DNA of 64,000 bases from assembly GCF_900220975.1 (NCBI RefSeq), contig NZ_OBQD01000010.1, forward strand, positions 1 to 64,000. Direction: 5' to 3'. Below are positions 1-5,909 of this stretch, in pieces. The position numbers and the translations under genes are program-made. Under the pieces are notes generated by a model. That model worked only from the letters and a program-made list of their open reading frames with translations, ran no database searches and was not told the origin of the DNA. Every line of letters begins with the position of its first letter. Positions within the stretch are counted from its first letter, which is position 1. This DNA comes from Rhizobium subbaraonis (GTDB taxonomy: Bacteria; Pseudomonadota; Alphaproteobacteria; Rhizobiales; Rhizobiaceae).

Positions 1-146
1 GCCGCGACAGGCGGCTTCCGGCTCTTGCCGGTCTGATGCGCGAAATAGGCGACCGCGCCGCACTCCGCGCAGGTGATCTGCAGCGCCTTCGCGCGCCGCC
101 CGCCGGCCTCGATCGTGGCTTCCGGAAAGGTGCGGCCGATGCTCAT
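1..146 (-). CDS. Small Cys-rich phage protein, partial (C-terminus beyond window)
   Basis: Reading leftward from an ATG at 146, at least 48 codons are open to the window edge. The start codon overlaps the stop of the methylase gene (143-145) in an ATGA arrangement, the same coupling seen at 1492 and 1737, so it is the next gene of the leftward phage operon. The visible protein has a CAEC pair (C-x2-C) about 30 residues in, followed by basic residues, which suggests half of a zinc ribbon. The second metal-binding half would lie outside the window. No family is recognised, and a function cannot be assigned. Confidence 0.6.
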   Translation of the reverse strand, partial: MSIGRTFPEATIEAGGRRAKALQITCAECGAVAYFAHQTGKSRKPPVA

Positions 147-1492
147 TCCGCCGCCTCGCTTTCCGCAGCGACGGGCATGAAGTCCGGCCAGTACACACGC
201 TTGCAAACCGTCGTGTTGCCGTAGCTTCCGTCAGGCTGCCGTTCCCAGACGAACCATTCGGTGTTCATCTGGCTGCTGGCCTTTTCGCCGTCCCAGCCGT
301 CGCGATGCATCATCGGCAGGCGCCGGGAGAAAGCGTACCTGCGCGCGGGCGGGCACGTTTCCATGATGTAGGTGCGATCCGGGTCCTCGAAGCCGAAGTA
401 GGCATTCGAGTTCAGCAGCAGCGCCATCTTGCGCGGCCGGTGCACCCGCAGGGCGTGGGCAATGAAGGAATTCAGCGCCTCGCCATAAGGCGGGTTCGTC
501 ACGATGTCGTGGCACTCGCCTTCGCCCGGCTTCGTCTCCCGAAAATCGATGACGGCCTGCAGCTCACCGTTCGCATCCGCCGTGCCGTAGTCGACGAGGT
601 CGGAGAGCACGACGGAATAGCCGGCCGCCTCGAGCATGCGGCTGATGGCGCCCCGCCCGCAGGCCGGCTCCAAGACCGTGGGGGAGAATTCTTCCAGCGC
701 CAGCAGCACATGCATCGCCTCGGCGCCCGTCTCGTAGAGATTGTGCCCGCGCTCTTCCTTCGTCGCCGACCGCGTGCCGATCGCAGCCCGCAGCCCGGCG
801 CGCGTGGGGGCGAGACCGGCGGCAACGCGGGCGGCGATGGCCCGCTCGGCGATGCCCGGCGCCTTTTCTTCCGCCGCTACGAGCTTGCGCGCCTCGTGAA
901 TCTCCTGCCGCGTCAGCCCCGCGTCGGCCTGTTTGAAAATGTCCTCACCTGCGACATTTTTCGGCCGGCCTTTTTTCGCCGCGGAACCCGCCTGCTGCGC
1001 GGCGTCATAGGCGCGGGCCAGCTCCATCTTGCACCGCGTTTCCATCAGCAGCGCATCGCCCTGCAGCTGCCGGAATTTCGGCACCAGCGCCCGCGTCGCG
1101 GCGTACTTGGCGGCAAACCGCGCCTCGGCCTGGCTGAGATCATAGGCGCCGTCGGCGATGACGCGTGCCTTCTGGATGTCGCCTTCGTCGAAGAGCCGGG
1201 CCGCCGTCACCAGCATCGAGACAATCTCGACAGAGCCGGTGCGCCGCGGCGCATCCGCCTCCGGCTCGGCGACGACGGCGGGCACTGCGGCAACCGGTTC
1301 CGCCGCCGCCGGCTTCACGGCCTCGGCGGGATACCACACGTCCCCGTCCTTCGGATCGCGGCGCAGCAGCCCCTTGGCGTTCAGCGCCCGGCATTTGATC
1401 CGCTGCCCCTGCGTCTGCGAACGAAAATGGCCGCCCTTGACGGCGGCATCCAGAATGGCGGTCTGGTCGGGGGAAAGCTTCGGCGCGCCCAT
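143..1492 (-). CDS. Phage DNA N6-adenine methyltransferase-like protein
   Basis: About 449 residues. The C-terminal half has a class I SAM-binding motif (VLEPACGRGAISRML) and, about 60 residues later, the catalytic NPPY tetrad (TNPPYGEAL) typical of amino-methyltransferases acting on adenine. The N-terminal 55 residues resemble a winged-helix segment, followed by an Ala/Pro-rich linker and a helical middle region. No restriction endonuclease is adjacent, so it is better read as an orphan phage methylase than half of a restriction-modification system. The start overlaps the upstream stop by ATGA at 1492. Specificity cannot be predicted. The methylase fold is well supported; the DNA substrate is inferred from the motif and phage context. 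Confidence 0.75.
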   Translation of the reverse strand: MGAPKLSPDQTAILDAAVKGGHFRSQTQGQRIKCRALNAKGLLRRDPKDGDVWYPAEAVKPAAAEPVAAVPAVVAEPEADAPRRTGSVEIVSMLVTAARLFDEGDIQKARVIADGAYDLSQAEARFAAKYAATRALVPKFRQLQGDALLMETRCKMELARAYDAAQQAGSAAKKGRPKNVAGEDIFKQADAGLTRQEIHEARKLVAAEEKAPGIAERAIAARVAAGLAPTRAGLRAAIGTRSATKEERGHNLYETGAEAMHVLLALEEFSPTVLEPACGRGAISRMLEAAGYSVVLSDLVDYGTADANGELQAVIDFRETKPGEGECHDIVTNPPYGEALNSFIAHALRVHRPRKMALLLNSNAYFGFEDPDRTYIMETCPPARRYAFSRRLPMMHRDGWDGEKASSQMNTEWFVWERQPDGSYGNTTVCKRVYWPDFMPVAAESEAAE

Positions 1493-1737
1493 CAGTGCGC
1501 ACCCCTCAACTGGGTGAGATAGTCCTCGCCCCGCGCGGTGATCCGCCAGACATCGGCATGCCCGCGCAGGAGCACGAGATATCCGGCCGCGACCGCCTCG
1601 GCGATCGGCTCTTCGTCCTCGACGCTGACGCTGAAAAACGTCTTGTCCGCGCTGGCGCCGGCCCGGCGCACGATGTTGCGCGCACGCAGCGAGATCGGCT
1701 GCAGGATGGTCGAACGGGAGGCAGAGGCGGCCCGCAT
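1492..1737 (-). CDS. Small winged-helix-like phage protein
   Basis: About 81 residues starting at the ATG at 1737, which overlaps the TGA of the gene before it (ATGA); an in-frame start 30 bases further upstream would lie wholly inside that gene and is less likely. The C-terminal part (AEAVAAGYLVLLRGHADVWR, then ITARGEDYL) has the spacing of a winged-helix recognition helix and wing, as often found in short phage proteins. The partners are the cII-like gene upstream and the adenine methylase downstream. No specific family is recognised; DNA binding is an inference from the pattern. Confidence 0.6.
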   Translation of the reverse strand: MRAASASRSTILQPISLRARNIVRRAGASADKTFFSVSVEDEEPIAEAVAAGYLVLLRGHADVWRITARGEDYLTQLRGAH

Positions 1738-2222
1738 CACAGCGCCTCCAGACGGGCCAGCACGCATTCGGCCGCGCGGATGATGCGGCGGATCTGCTGG
1801 CTCAGTTCGCGCCGCTCCATCGCGTCGATCCGGCCATCGGCAAAGGCCGAGCGCGCCATCCGCCAGACGTCGGTCGCCTTGTCCATGATGGCGAGCACGT
1901 CCGCCTCGGCGAGCGGCGCCTCGATCGCGATGCGATCGGCCAGCGGCTCCAGCCGGAAGCCCAGGTGCCGCGCCATCTCCGAAGTGATGATCGGCGAGCC
2001 GGCGCGAAGATCCGCCTCGACGGCGATATCGACCGGGATCAGCGTGGCGCCGTGTTCATGGCTGCCGTCGCCCCGGCGTTCGCCGAGCGTGGCATACTTG
2101 ACCAGCGTGGAAACGCCGACGCGGGTCAGCAGGGCAAACGAGGCCACCCCGCCGCCCAGCCGGTAGCAGGCATCGGTCACGCCCTTGAGGGACAGGATCA
2201 TTTCTTCGGAAATCAGGCGCAC
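1737..2222 (-). CDS. Phage regulatory protein, possibly CII/CP76-like
   Basis: Likely 161 residues from a GTG at 2222, preceded five bases upstream by GGGGTG; earlier in-frame starts at 2252 and 2270 have poorer ribosome sites. Residues near the N-terminus (LKGVTDACYRLGGGVASFAL, then LTRVGVSTLVKYAT) look like the helix-turn-helix of phage CII-type regulators (Phage_CP76): a helix, the GG turn and a recognition helix. The rest is helical. It is the first well-supported gene after the Cro-like gene on the leftward early transcript, a position fitting a lysis/lysogeny or replication regulator. The family assignment is tentative. Confidence 0.6.
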   Translation of the reverse strand: MRLISEEMILSLKGVTDACYRLGGGVASFALLTRVGVSTLVKYATLGERRGDGSHEHGATLIPVDIAVEADLRAGSPIITSEMARHLGFRLEPLADRIAIEAPLAEADVLAIMDKATDVWRMARSAFADGRIDAMERRELSQQIRRIIRAAECVLARLEAL

Positions 2223-2310
2223 GAAAACACCCCGCGAAATGCAAGGAAACATTTGGTTGAAAGGATTCACTGCAGCGCCCGCAATGCGCGCTTAGGGTTG
2301 AGCCGTCAGA

Positions 2311-2562
2311 TCACGTAGGCCCGCATGCCAATCGAGAAGGAAAACGGAAGCGCCCGGCGGGCATCGAGGTCCGCCGTCCGCCGGGCGCCGGCTTCCGCGC
2401 CAAACGCGGGAGCGCACGGAAGAGCAAAGGTTTGGAAAGACGCGCCGGAGCGGCAGGCAACGCCCGCCAGCTCCGGCACGAAGATGCAAGGCGGCTGGGA
2501 GGAGCGCTCCAGAGGGGAACTGCGCCTTGCAGAAATGAGACGTGCGAGAGGGCTGCTTTCAT
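2311..2562 (-). CDS. Doubtful small ORF coupled to the Cro-like gene
   Basis: 83 codons beginning with an ATG at 2562 that overlaps the TGA of the Cro-like gene (ATGA), the same coupling used throughout this phage operon. Against it: the translation is rich in Ser, Arg, Ala and Pro, as expected from an out-of-frame reading of GC-rich DNA, and shows no domain. If it is not a gene, 2271-2558 is simply untranslated leader between the Cro-like gene and the next gene; I see no other feature there. Confidence 0.25.
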   Translation of the reverse strand: MKAALSHVSFLQGAVPLWSAPPSRLASSCRSWRALPAAPARLSKPLLFRALPRLARKPAPGGRRTSMPAGRFRFPSRLACGPT

Positions 2563-2768
2563 TCGGCCGCCTCTTCGAAGACCAAACCATCTTCCCATGG
2601 GAGCTCACGCTCCAACGCGGCTTTTCGGATAGCCCGAATGTCGTCGAGAGATGGCGAAACGCCATTCTCCCAACGCGAGACCGTCGCCTGGGTCACACCG
2701 GCGATTTCAGCCATCTCGGCTTGGGTGACCCTGAACACTTTTGTTCGGATAAGCTTCAACGTGCACAT
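2559..2768 (-). CDS. Cro-like XRE-family repressor
   Basis: 69 residues, nearly all of which is a Cro/CI-type helix-turn-helix: QAEMAEIAGVTQATVSRWEN is the helix-turn-helix with the usual Ala-Gly turn and Ser/Arg/Trp recognition residues. It is divergent from the S24 repressor gene at 2861, with 92 bp of operator-rich DNA between them, so it occupies the place of cro in a lambdoid immunity region. The predicted promoter (-10 at 2775-2780, -35 at 2797-2802) places the transcription start on or next to the ATG at 2766-2768, so the mRNA may be leaderless. Confidence 0.82.
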   Translation of the reverse strand: MCTLKLIRTKVFRVTQAEMAEIAGVTQATVSRWENGVSPSLDDIRAIRKAALERELPWEDGLVFEEAAE

Positions 2769-2774
2769 GCGCGG

Positions 2775-2825
2775 ATAATATGCGCAAACGGATTATCTGC
2801 AAGCGGATTTTATCCGGGAACGGAT
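2775..2825. promoter_or_regulatory. Right operator: three repressor dyads and the leftward (cro) promoter
   Basis: Three 14-bp sites fit ATNCG-N4-CGNAT or differ at one position: 2780-2793 (ATGCG/CGGAT), 2795-2808 (ATCTG/CGGAT) and 2812-2825 (ATCCG/CGGAT, a perfect dyad). They are spaced 15 and 17 bp start to start. On the minus strand a promoter can be read through the first two: -35 TTGCAG (2797-2802), 16-bp spacer, -10 TATTAT (2775-2780), directing the Cro-like gene. Matching sites lie on the far side of the repressor gene, so these are the most likely binding sites of the CI-like and Cro-like proteins. Confidence 0.75.
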
Positions 2826-2860
2826 TTTTCTTCTTCGCCTTCTCGTCTTAGCGTGACGCC

Positions 2861-3499
2861 ATGATCAAGATTGCCGATAAAATCCGCGCGATTATGGCTG
2901 CCACTGGCAAGACACAGATGCAGCTCGCCGAAGAGCTTAACGTTTCGCAGTCAACAGTGAACCGCTGGCTTGGCTCGGCTGAACCGGAAGGACATCGCCG
3001 AGACGCGATCAACGAGCTGTATGAGACGCTCGTCCAAAAGCAGCACGCGACAGATGAGGGAACGGAGATTCCCGTCATGGGCTTCATAGGAGCTGGCGCG
3101 GAAATAATGCCTGAATTCGAGCAGGTGCCGCCGGATGGCATCTCTCACGTGATCGTCCCATTCCCCTTGCCAGCCGAGATGATTGCATTTGAAGTCCGCG
3201 GAGATTCAATGCTTCCAGTCTATAAGGACGGGCATGTAATTGTCTGCTACCGGGAGCAAAAGCGTCCGATTGAGGCCTTCTACGGGGAAGACGCGGCCGT
3301 GAGAACATCCGACGGGCGTCGGTTTATCAAGACGATCATGCGAGGAAACCCAGGCATCAATCTGATGTCGTGGAATGCCGCCCCTATCGAGAACGTGAGC
3401 CTTGAGTGGATAGGTGAAATTTTCGCCACTCTTCCGCGCAACGCGCTAAAGTCGATCGAGCGCAAGGGCGGAATCCAAGGGCGCCTTAAGTTGGCATAG
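2861..3499 (+). CDS. CI-type phage repressor with S24 (LexA-like) autopeptidase domain
   Basis: 212 residues. Residues 5-40 form an XRE helix-turn-helix (TQMQLAEELNVSQSTVNRW). The C-terminal half is an S24 peptidase: Ser116 in RGDSMLP and Lys157 in RFIKTIM form the catalytic dyad, and GFIGAGAE (A78-G79) is a plausible self-cleavage site. This is the architecture of lysogeny repressors that self-cleave when RecA filaments form, so induction by DNA damage is expected. It lies between two clusters of matching operators, as cI does in lambda. A dedicated promoter is not obvious; it must start within 2809-2860, so the dyad at 2812-2825 may control it. Confidence 0.9.
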   Translation: MIKIADKIRAIMAATGKTQMQLAEELNVSQSTVNRWLGSAEPEGHRRDAINELYETLVQKQHATDEGTEIPVMGFIGAGAEIMPEFEQVPPDGISHVIVPFPLPAEMIAFEVRGDSMLPVYKDGHVIVCYREQKRPIEAFYGEDAAVRTSDGRRFIKTIMRGNPGINLMSWNAAPIENVSLEWIGEIFATLPRNALKSIERKGGIQGRLKLA

Positions 3500-3542
3500 C
3501 GCGCCCGGCGCGATATTGGGCACAAAGGAATGCGCAACCGAT

Positions 3543-3593
3543 ATCCGCTTGCGCATTTTTTTATGTTGACGAATATCCGTTTGCGCATATTAT
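3543..3593 (+). promoter_or_regulatory. Second operator cluster and rightward early promoter
   Basis: Two dyads match those on the other side of the repressor gene: 3543-3556 (ATCCG-N4-CGCAT) and 3575-3588 (ATCCG-N4-CGCAT). A 19-bp block at 3575-3593 is the exact reverse complement of 2775-2793. A strong promoter overlaps: -35 TTGACG (3566-3571), 16-bp spacer, -10 TATTAT (3588-3593), with the second operator filling the spacer, so bound repressor would block it. The promoter points at the rightward gene chain beginning at 3693. Half-sites (ATGCG) at 3530-3534 and 3592-3596 flank it. Confidence 0.75.
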
Positions 3594-3692
3594 GCGTCTC
3601 GTTCAGGCCGTGAGCAGGGCCGCCGCGTCTCCTCCTCCCAGGCGGCGGCCCACCCTTCCCGGCCTCATTCACCCCAACAATGGAGAATGACG

Positions 3693-3878
3693 ATGCAGAC
3701 CACACGCACCGCAAAAGAGAAGGCCCGCATTACCGCCATCGCTCGCGACCTCGTCGATATCGGCGACGGCGCGATCGCCAGGGATCTCATCCGCCGCGGC
3801 CACTCCCCGCAAGACATCGAGAAGTTCGGCGAGGAGGCCATGGCCGAGGCCGCCAACATCTTCGCCCGCGCAGCCTGA
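3693..3878 (+). CDS. Small phage protein, first gene of rightward early operon
   Basis: About 61 residues. An ATG at 3687 is possible, but GGAG at 3682-3685 is only one base from it and seven bases from the ATG at 3693, so 3693 is preferred. The protein is helical and charged (basic N-terminus, acidic Ala-rich C-terminus), with no recognised domain and no membrane segment. It is about 100 bp downstream of the operator-controlled promoter and leads the rightward chain. Function unknown. Confidence 0.6.
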   Translation: MQTTRTAKEKARITAIARDLVDIGDGAIARDLIRRGHSPQDIEKFGEEAMAEAANIFARAA

Positions 3879-3893
3879 TCGGAGGCTGCCGCC

Positions 3894-4055
3894 ATGCACC
3901 AGCAACCCCGCGACTACGCCATCCGGCCGCGCAGCGCAGAGCGAGACCTGTCCCGCCTGCGGATCAGAAATCTTGAGATCCAGCGCTTCGCCCTTCTGAC
4001 GGTTGCGGGGCTGCTGGCCTTCGCCCTCACCGGCGTTCTCGTTCTCGGAGCGTGA
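3894..4055 (+). CDS. Phage membrane miniprotein (53 aa)
   Basis: 53 codons from an ATG at 3894 with GGAG at 3881-3884, nine bases upstream. The first ~30 residues are hydrophilic and Arg-rich; the last ~20 (FALLTVAGLLAFALTGVLVL) form one clear membrane helix ending at the C-terminus. The arrangement suggests a single-pass protein with a basic cytoplasmic N-terminus. A second single-pass miniprotein follows four bases after its stop. No family is recognised. Confidence 0.6.
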   Translation: MHQQPRDYAIRPRSAERDLSRLRIRNLEIQRFALLTVAGLLAFALTGVLVLGA

Positions 4056-4059
4056 GCCG

Positions 4060-4236
4060 ATGCGCACACACCGCTTCCCCCATTATCCGATCGAGCGCAT
4101 CGAGGCCGACTGGTCTCGCATCGACAGCCTGATCGCCGCCCGCGCCCGCGCCGACCGCATCAGCAACCGGCTCATGTACCTCTTCCTGCCGACGCTCGTC
4201 GTCGGCCTCTCCATCTTCATCCTCTTCCGGAGCTGA
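4060..4236 (+). CDS. Phage membrane miniprotein (58 aa)
   Basis: 58 codons from the ATG at 4060, four bases after the stop of the preceding gene; an upstream in-frame start at 4003 would overlap that gene heavily and is rejected. A charged, helical N-terminal half (IERIEADWSRIDSLIAARAR) is followed by one C-terminal membrane helix (LMYLFLPTLVVGLSIFILF). It has the same topology as the preceding protein although the sequences differ. Function unknown. Confidence 0.6.
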   Translation: MRTHRFPHYPIERIEADWSRIDSLIAARARADRISNRLMYLFLPTLVVGLSIFILFRS

Positions 4237-4242
4237 AATCCG

Positions 4243-4449
4243 ATGACACACATCACCTCAAGGCTCGATGCCGCCACCGAGGCGCGCCTGCGCCAGGCAG
4301 CCGAGGAACTGGATCGCCGCGTCGAAGATCTTGCCGAGCTGGCGATTGCCGAAGCCGCCGCCGCGTTCTTCGCCAAGCGCGCCGACGACCCTGCCATCGG
4401 CATGGGCGTGCTGCACCCCGTCCTGTTCCCTGCGGAGCTGCACGCATGA
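4243..4449 (+). CDS. Small helical phage protein, possibly ribbon-helix-helix
   Basis: 68 residues. The N-terminus (ITSRLDAATEARLRQAAEEL) has the short strand followed by an amphipathic helix seen in CopG/Arc ribbon-helix-helix proteins, with a second Ala-rich helix after it (LAELAIAEAAAAFFA). The C-terminal ~15 residues are probably unstructured. It starts six bases after the previous stop, and the next gene overlaps its end (ATGA at 4446-4449). A DNA-binding role is a guess from the pattern. Confidence 0.55.
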   Translation: MTHITSRLDAATEARLRQAAEELDRRVEDLAELAIAEAAAAFFAKRADDPAIGMGVLHPVLFPAELHA

Positions 4450-4781
4450 CGAAGACATCCGCAATCCCCTTCGGCGGCCCGAAGCAGATCTATGTTCCCG
4501 CCGCCTACGAGCCCGAGATCCGCAACCGCGTCCTCTCCGGCAAGAGCGTCGCCATGATCGCCGCCGAGCTCGGCGCCGACGAGGCTCGCCTGCGCAGCTA
4601 TGTCGGCACCCGCCTCGAGCGCTGGCGCACCCAGGGCAAGGCACCCGTCAGGCCAGAGGACGGCAAGATCGTCGTCTATCGCAACGTCCGGAGCAACACG
4701 GGCGAACTCGTCATCAAGCCGATCCGCCTTCCCTACGTGACGATGCATGCCCGCATGCTGGAAGCGAGGCGCGGCGCATGA
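4446..4781 (+). CDS. Phage protein with helix-turn-helix-like segment
   Basis: 111 residues, translationally coupled to its neighbours at both ends by ATGA overlaps (4446 and 4778). Residues 24-55 (EIRNRVLSGKSVAMIAAELG, then ADEARLRSYVGTRLERW) look like a homeodomain-type helix-turn-helix of the kind in phage small-terminase or transposase-like proteins. The remainder has no recognised domain. Function unknown. Confidence 0.55.
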   Translation: MTKTSAIPFGGPKQIYVPAAYEPEIRNRVLSGKSVAMIAAELGADEARLRSYVGTRLERWRTQGKAPVRPEDGKIVVYRNVRSNTGELVIKPIRLPYVTMHARMLEARRGA

Positions 4782-5530
4782 TTCTCGTTCCCGAATTGAA
4801 GACGATCATCATTCTCGTGCCGCGCACCGGCTCCGGCTCGCTGCGGCGGGCGATAGCCGCGCGCTATCCCCGCTCGATCCTTCTCTATCGCCACATGGAG
4901 GCCGATGGCGTCCCGGCGGGTTATGACCGCTGGCAGAAGGTCGGCATCGTCCGTCAGCCGGTCGAGCGCCTGTGGAGCCTGTACAAGTTCCTGCGGACCT
5001 TCGCTGGCGACCACGATTCCGCCTATGTCGAGGCCATGCGCAAGAGTGTAGCGATGCCCTTCGACGAGTGGATCGTCGAGAATCGTGTGCCTTTCACGAC
5101 GCCGTACGATTCCGCTGGCTACGGCCGGTTCTGGCCGGAATACACCGTTCGCCACCCGATGGCGGAAAATCGCAAGAGCCAGTTCATGTATCTGCGCCCC
5201 GATCTCGGCACGGATATCATGCAGTTCGACGATCTCGATGCCGTTTCGCGTCGGTTCGATATCGAACTCCCCCAGCACAACCGCACCGATGACACGTCCG
5301 CGCCAGAACTGTCTGCCGCAGCGCAGGACTATTGCGAGCGCGTCTTTGCCTGGGACTTCGCTGCGACCATGGTCGCGCGCCTCCCCAAGCTCACCGCCGC
5401 CTTTCGCGCGGCCGGCGCCGCGCTCGCTCGGGGCGGTCACATGCCAGCAATTGGTGACGGCGCCCCGGCGCCAAGCAGCCGGCACTACGACCGCGACGGT
5501 TATTGCGACAATCCGGCGAGGGGCTACTGA
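4778..5530 (+). CDS. Sulfotransferase-like protein in prophage
   Basis: 250 residues. Near the N-terminus, IIILVPRTGSGSLRRAI matches the 5'-phosphosulfate loop of PAPS-dependent sulfotransferases (a P-loop-like R/K-T-G-S/G-S sequence), and VGIVRQPVERLWSLYKF matches the 3'-phosphate-binding segment (the VRDPVER-x-S-x-Y pattern). These are the two cofactor motifs of the sulfotransferase family 2 fold. The acceptor is unknown; a cell-surface glycan or a phage component are options. Both ends are coupled to neighbours (ATGA at 4778, overlap at 5530). The fold is likely; actual activity is inferred. An enzyme of small-molecule or glycan modification is unusual among phage early genes. Confidence 0.7.
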   Translation: MILVPELKTIIILVPRTGSGSLRRAIAARYPRSILLYRHMEADGVPAGYDRWQKVGIVRQPVERLWSLYKFLRTFAGDHDSAYVEAMRKSVAMPFDEWIVENRVPFTTPYDSAGYGRFWPEYTVRHPMAENRKSQFMYLRPDLGTDIMQFDDLDAVSRRFDIELPQHNRTDDTSAPELSAAAQDYCERVFAWDFAATMVARLPKLTAAFRAAGAALARGGHMPAIGDGAPAPSSRHYDRDGYCDNPARGY

Positions 5531-5688
5531 TGACCGAAACGCTCCCCACCTTCCGCGTTCACTTTCACGACGGCACCAGCATGGACATTGAGGCCGGTAA
5601 CAGCCTGATTGCCGAGGCCCGCGCCCGCAAAGAACGCCCCGGCAGCTTCGTGAAGAAGATCAAGCTCGTTCGGGAGGTCCGCTCGTGA
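5530..5688 (+). CDS. Small phage protein (52 aa)
   Basis: 52 codons from an ATG at 5530 that shares one base with the stop of the sulfotransferase gene. The sequence looks like a short beta-rich fold (FRVHFHDGTSMDIEA) followed by a basic helix ending in KKIKLVREV. The next gene begins with a GTG overlapping its stop. No recognised domain. Confidence 0.55.
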   Translation: MTETLPTFRVHFHDGTSMDIEAGNSLIAEARARKERPGSFVKKIKLVREVRS

Positions 5689-5909
5689 GCCAGCTCCTGC
5701 TGGAAGTCCAGCACGACGTCGCCCGCCACATGGACGAGATCCTGTCGCACTTCAAACCGGGCGCGCTGATCACCGTCCTCGTCCGCACGCCCGGCAATGA
5801 TCGCGCCGACTTCTGCATGACGAGCGACACCATCGATGATGCCATCGCCCTTCTCGCTCGCCGGAAGGTAGCCGCAGCCAATGAGGAAAACAATGATGCA
5901 GGTCAGTGA
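5685..5909 (+). CDS. Small phage protein (74 aa, GTG start)
   Basis: 74 residues from a GTG at 5685 overlapping the previous TGA (GTGA). A GTG here is supported by the overlap pattern and by the lack of an in-frame ATG before the conserved-looking N-terminus SQLLLEVQHDVARHMDEIL. It is mixed alpha/beta and contains one cysteine. Its end overlaps the start of the following gene by about 17 bases. Function unknown. Confidence 0.55.
   Translation: MSQLLLEVQHDVARHMDEILSHFKPGALITVLVRTPGNDRADFCMTSDTIDDAIALLARRKVAAANEENNDAGQ

Noticed and set aside
305-1522. Long plus-strand frame opposite the adenine methylase
   Set aside because: The translation has no domain and is Arg-rich; the opposite strand has SAM and NPPY motifs and ATGA overlaps at both ends.
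2325-2864. 179-codon plus-strand frame running through the Cro-like gene and operators
   Set aside because: It crosses the operator region and ends at the repressor start; there is no plausible ribosome site or domain.
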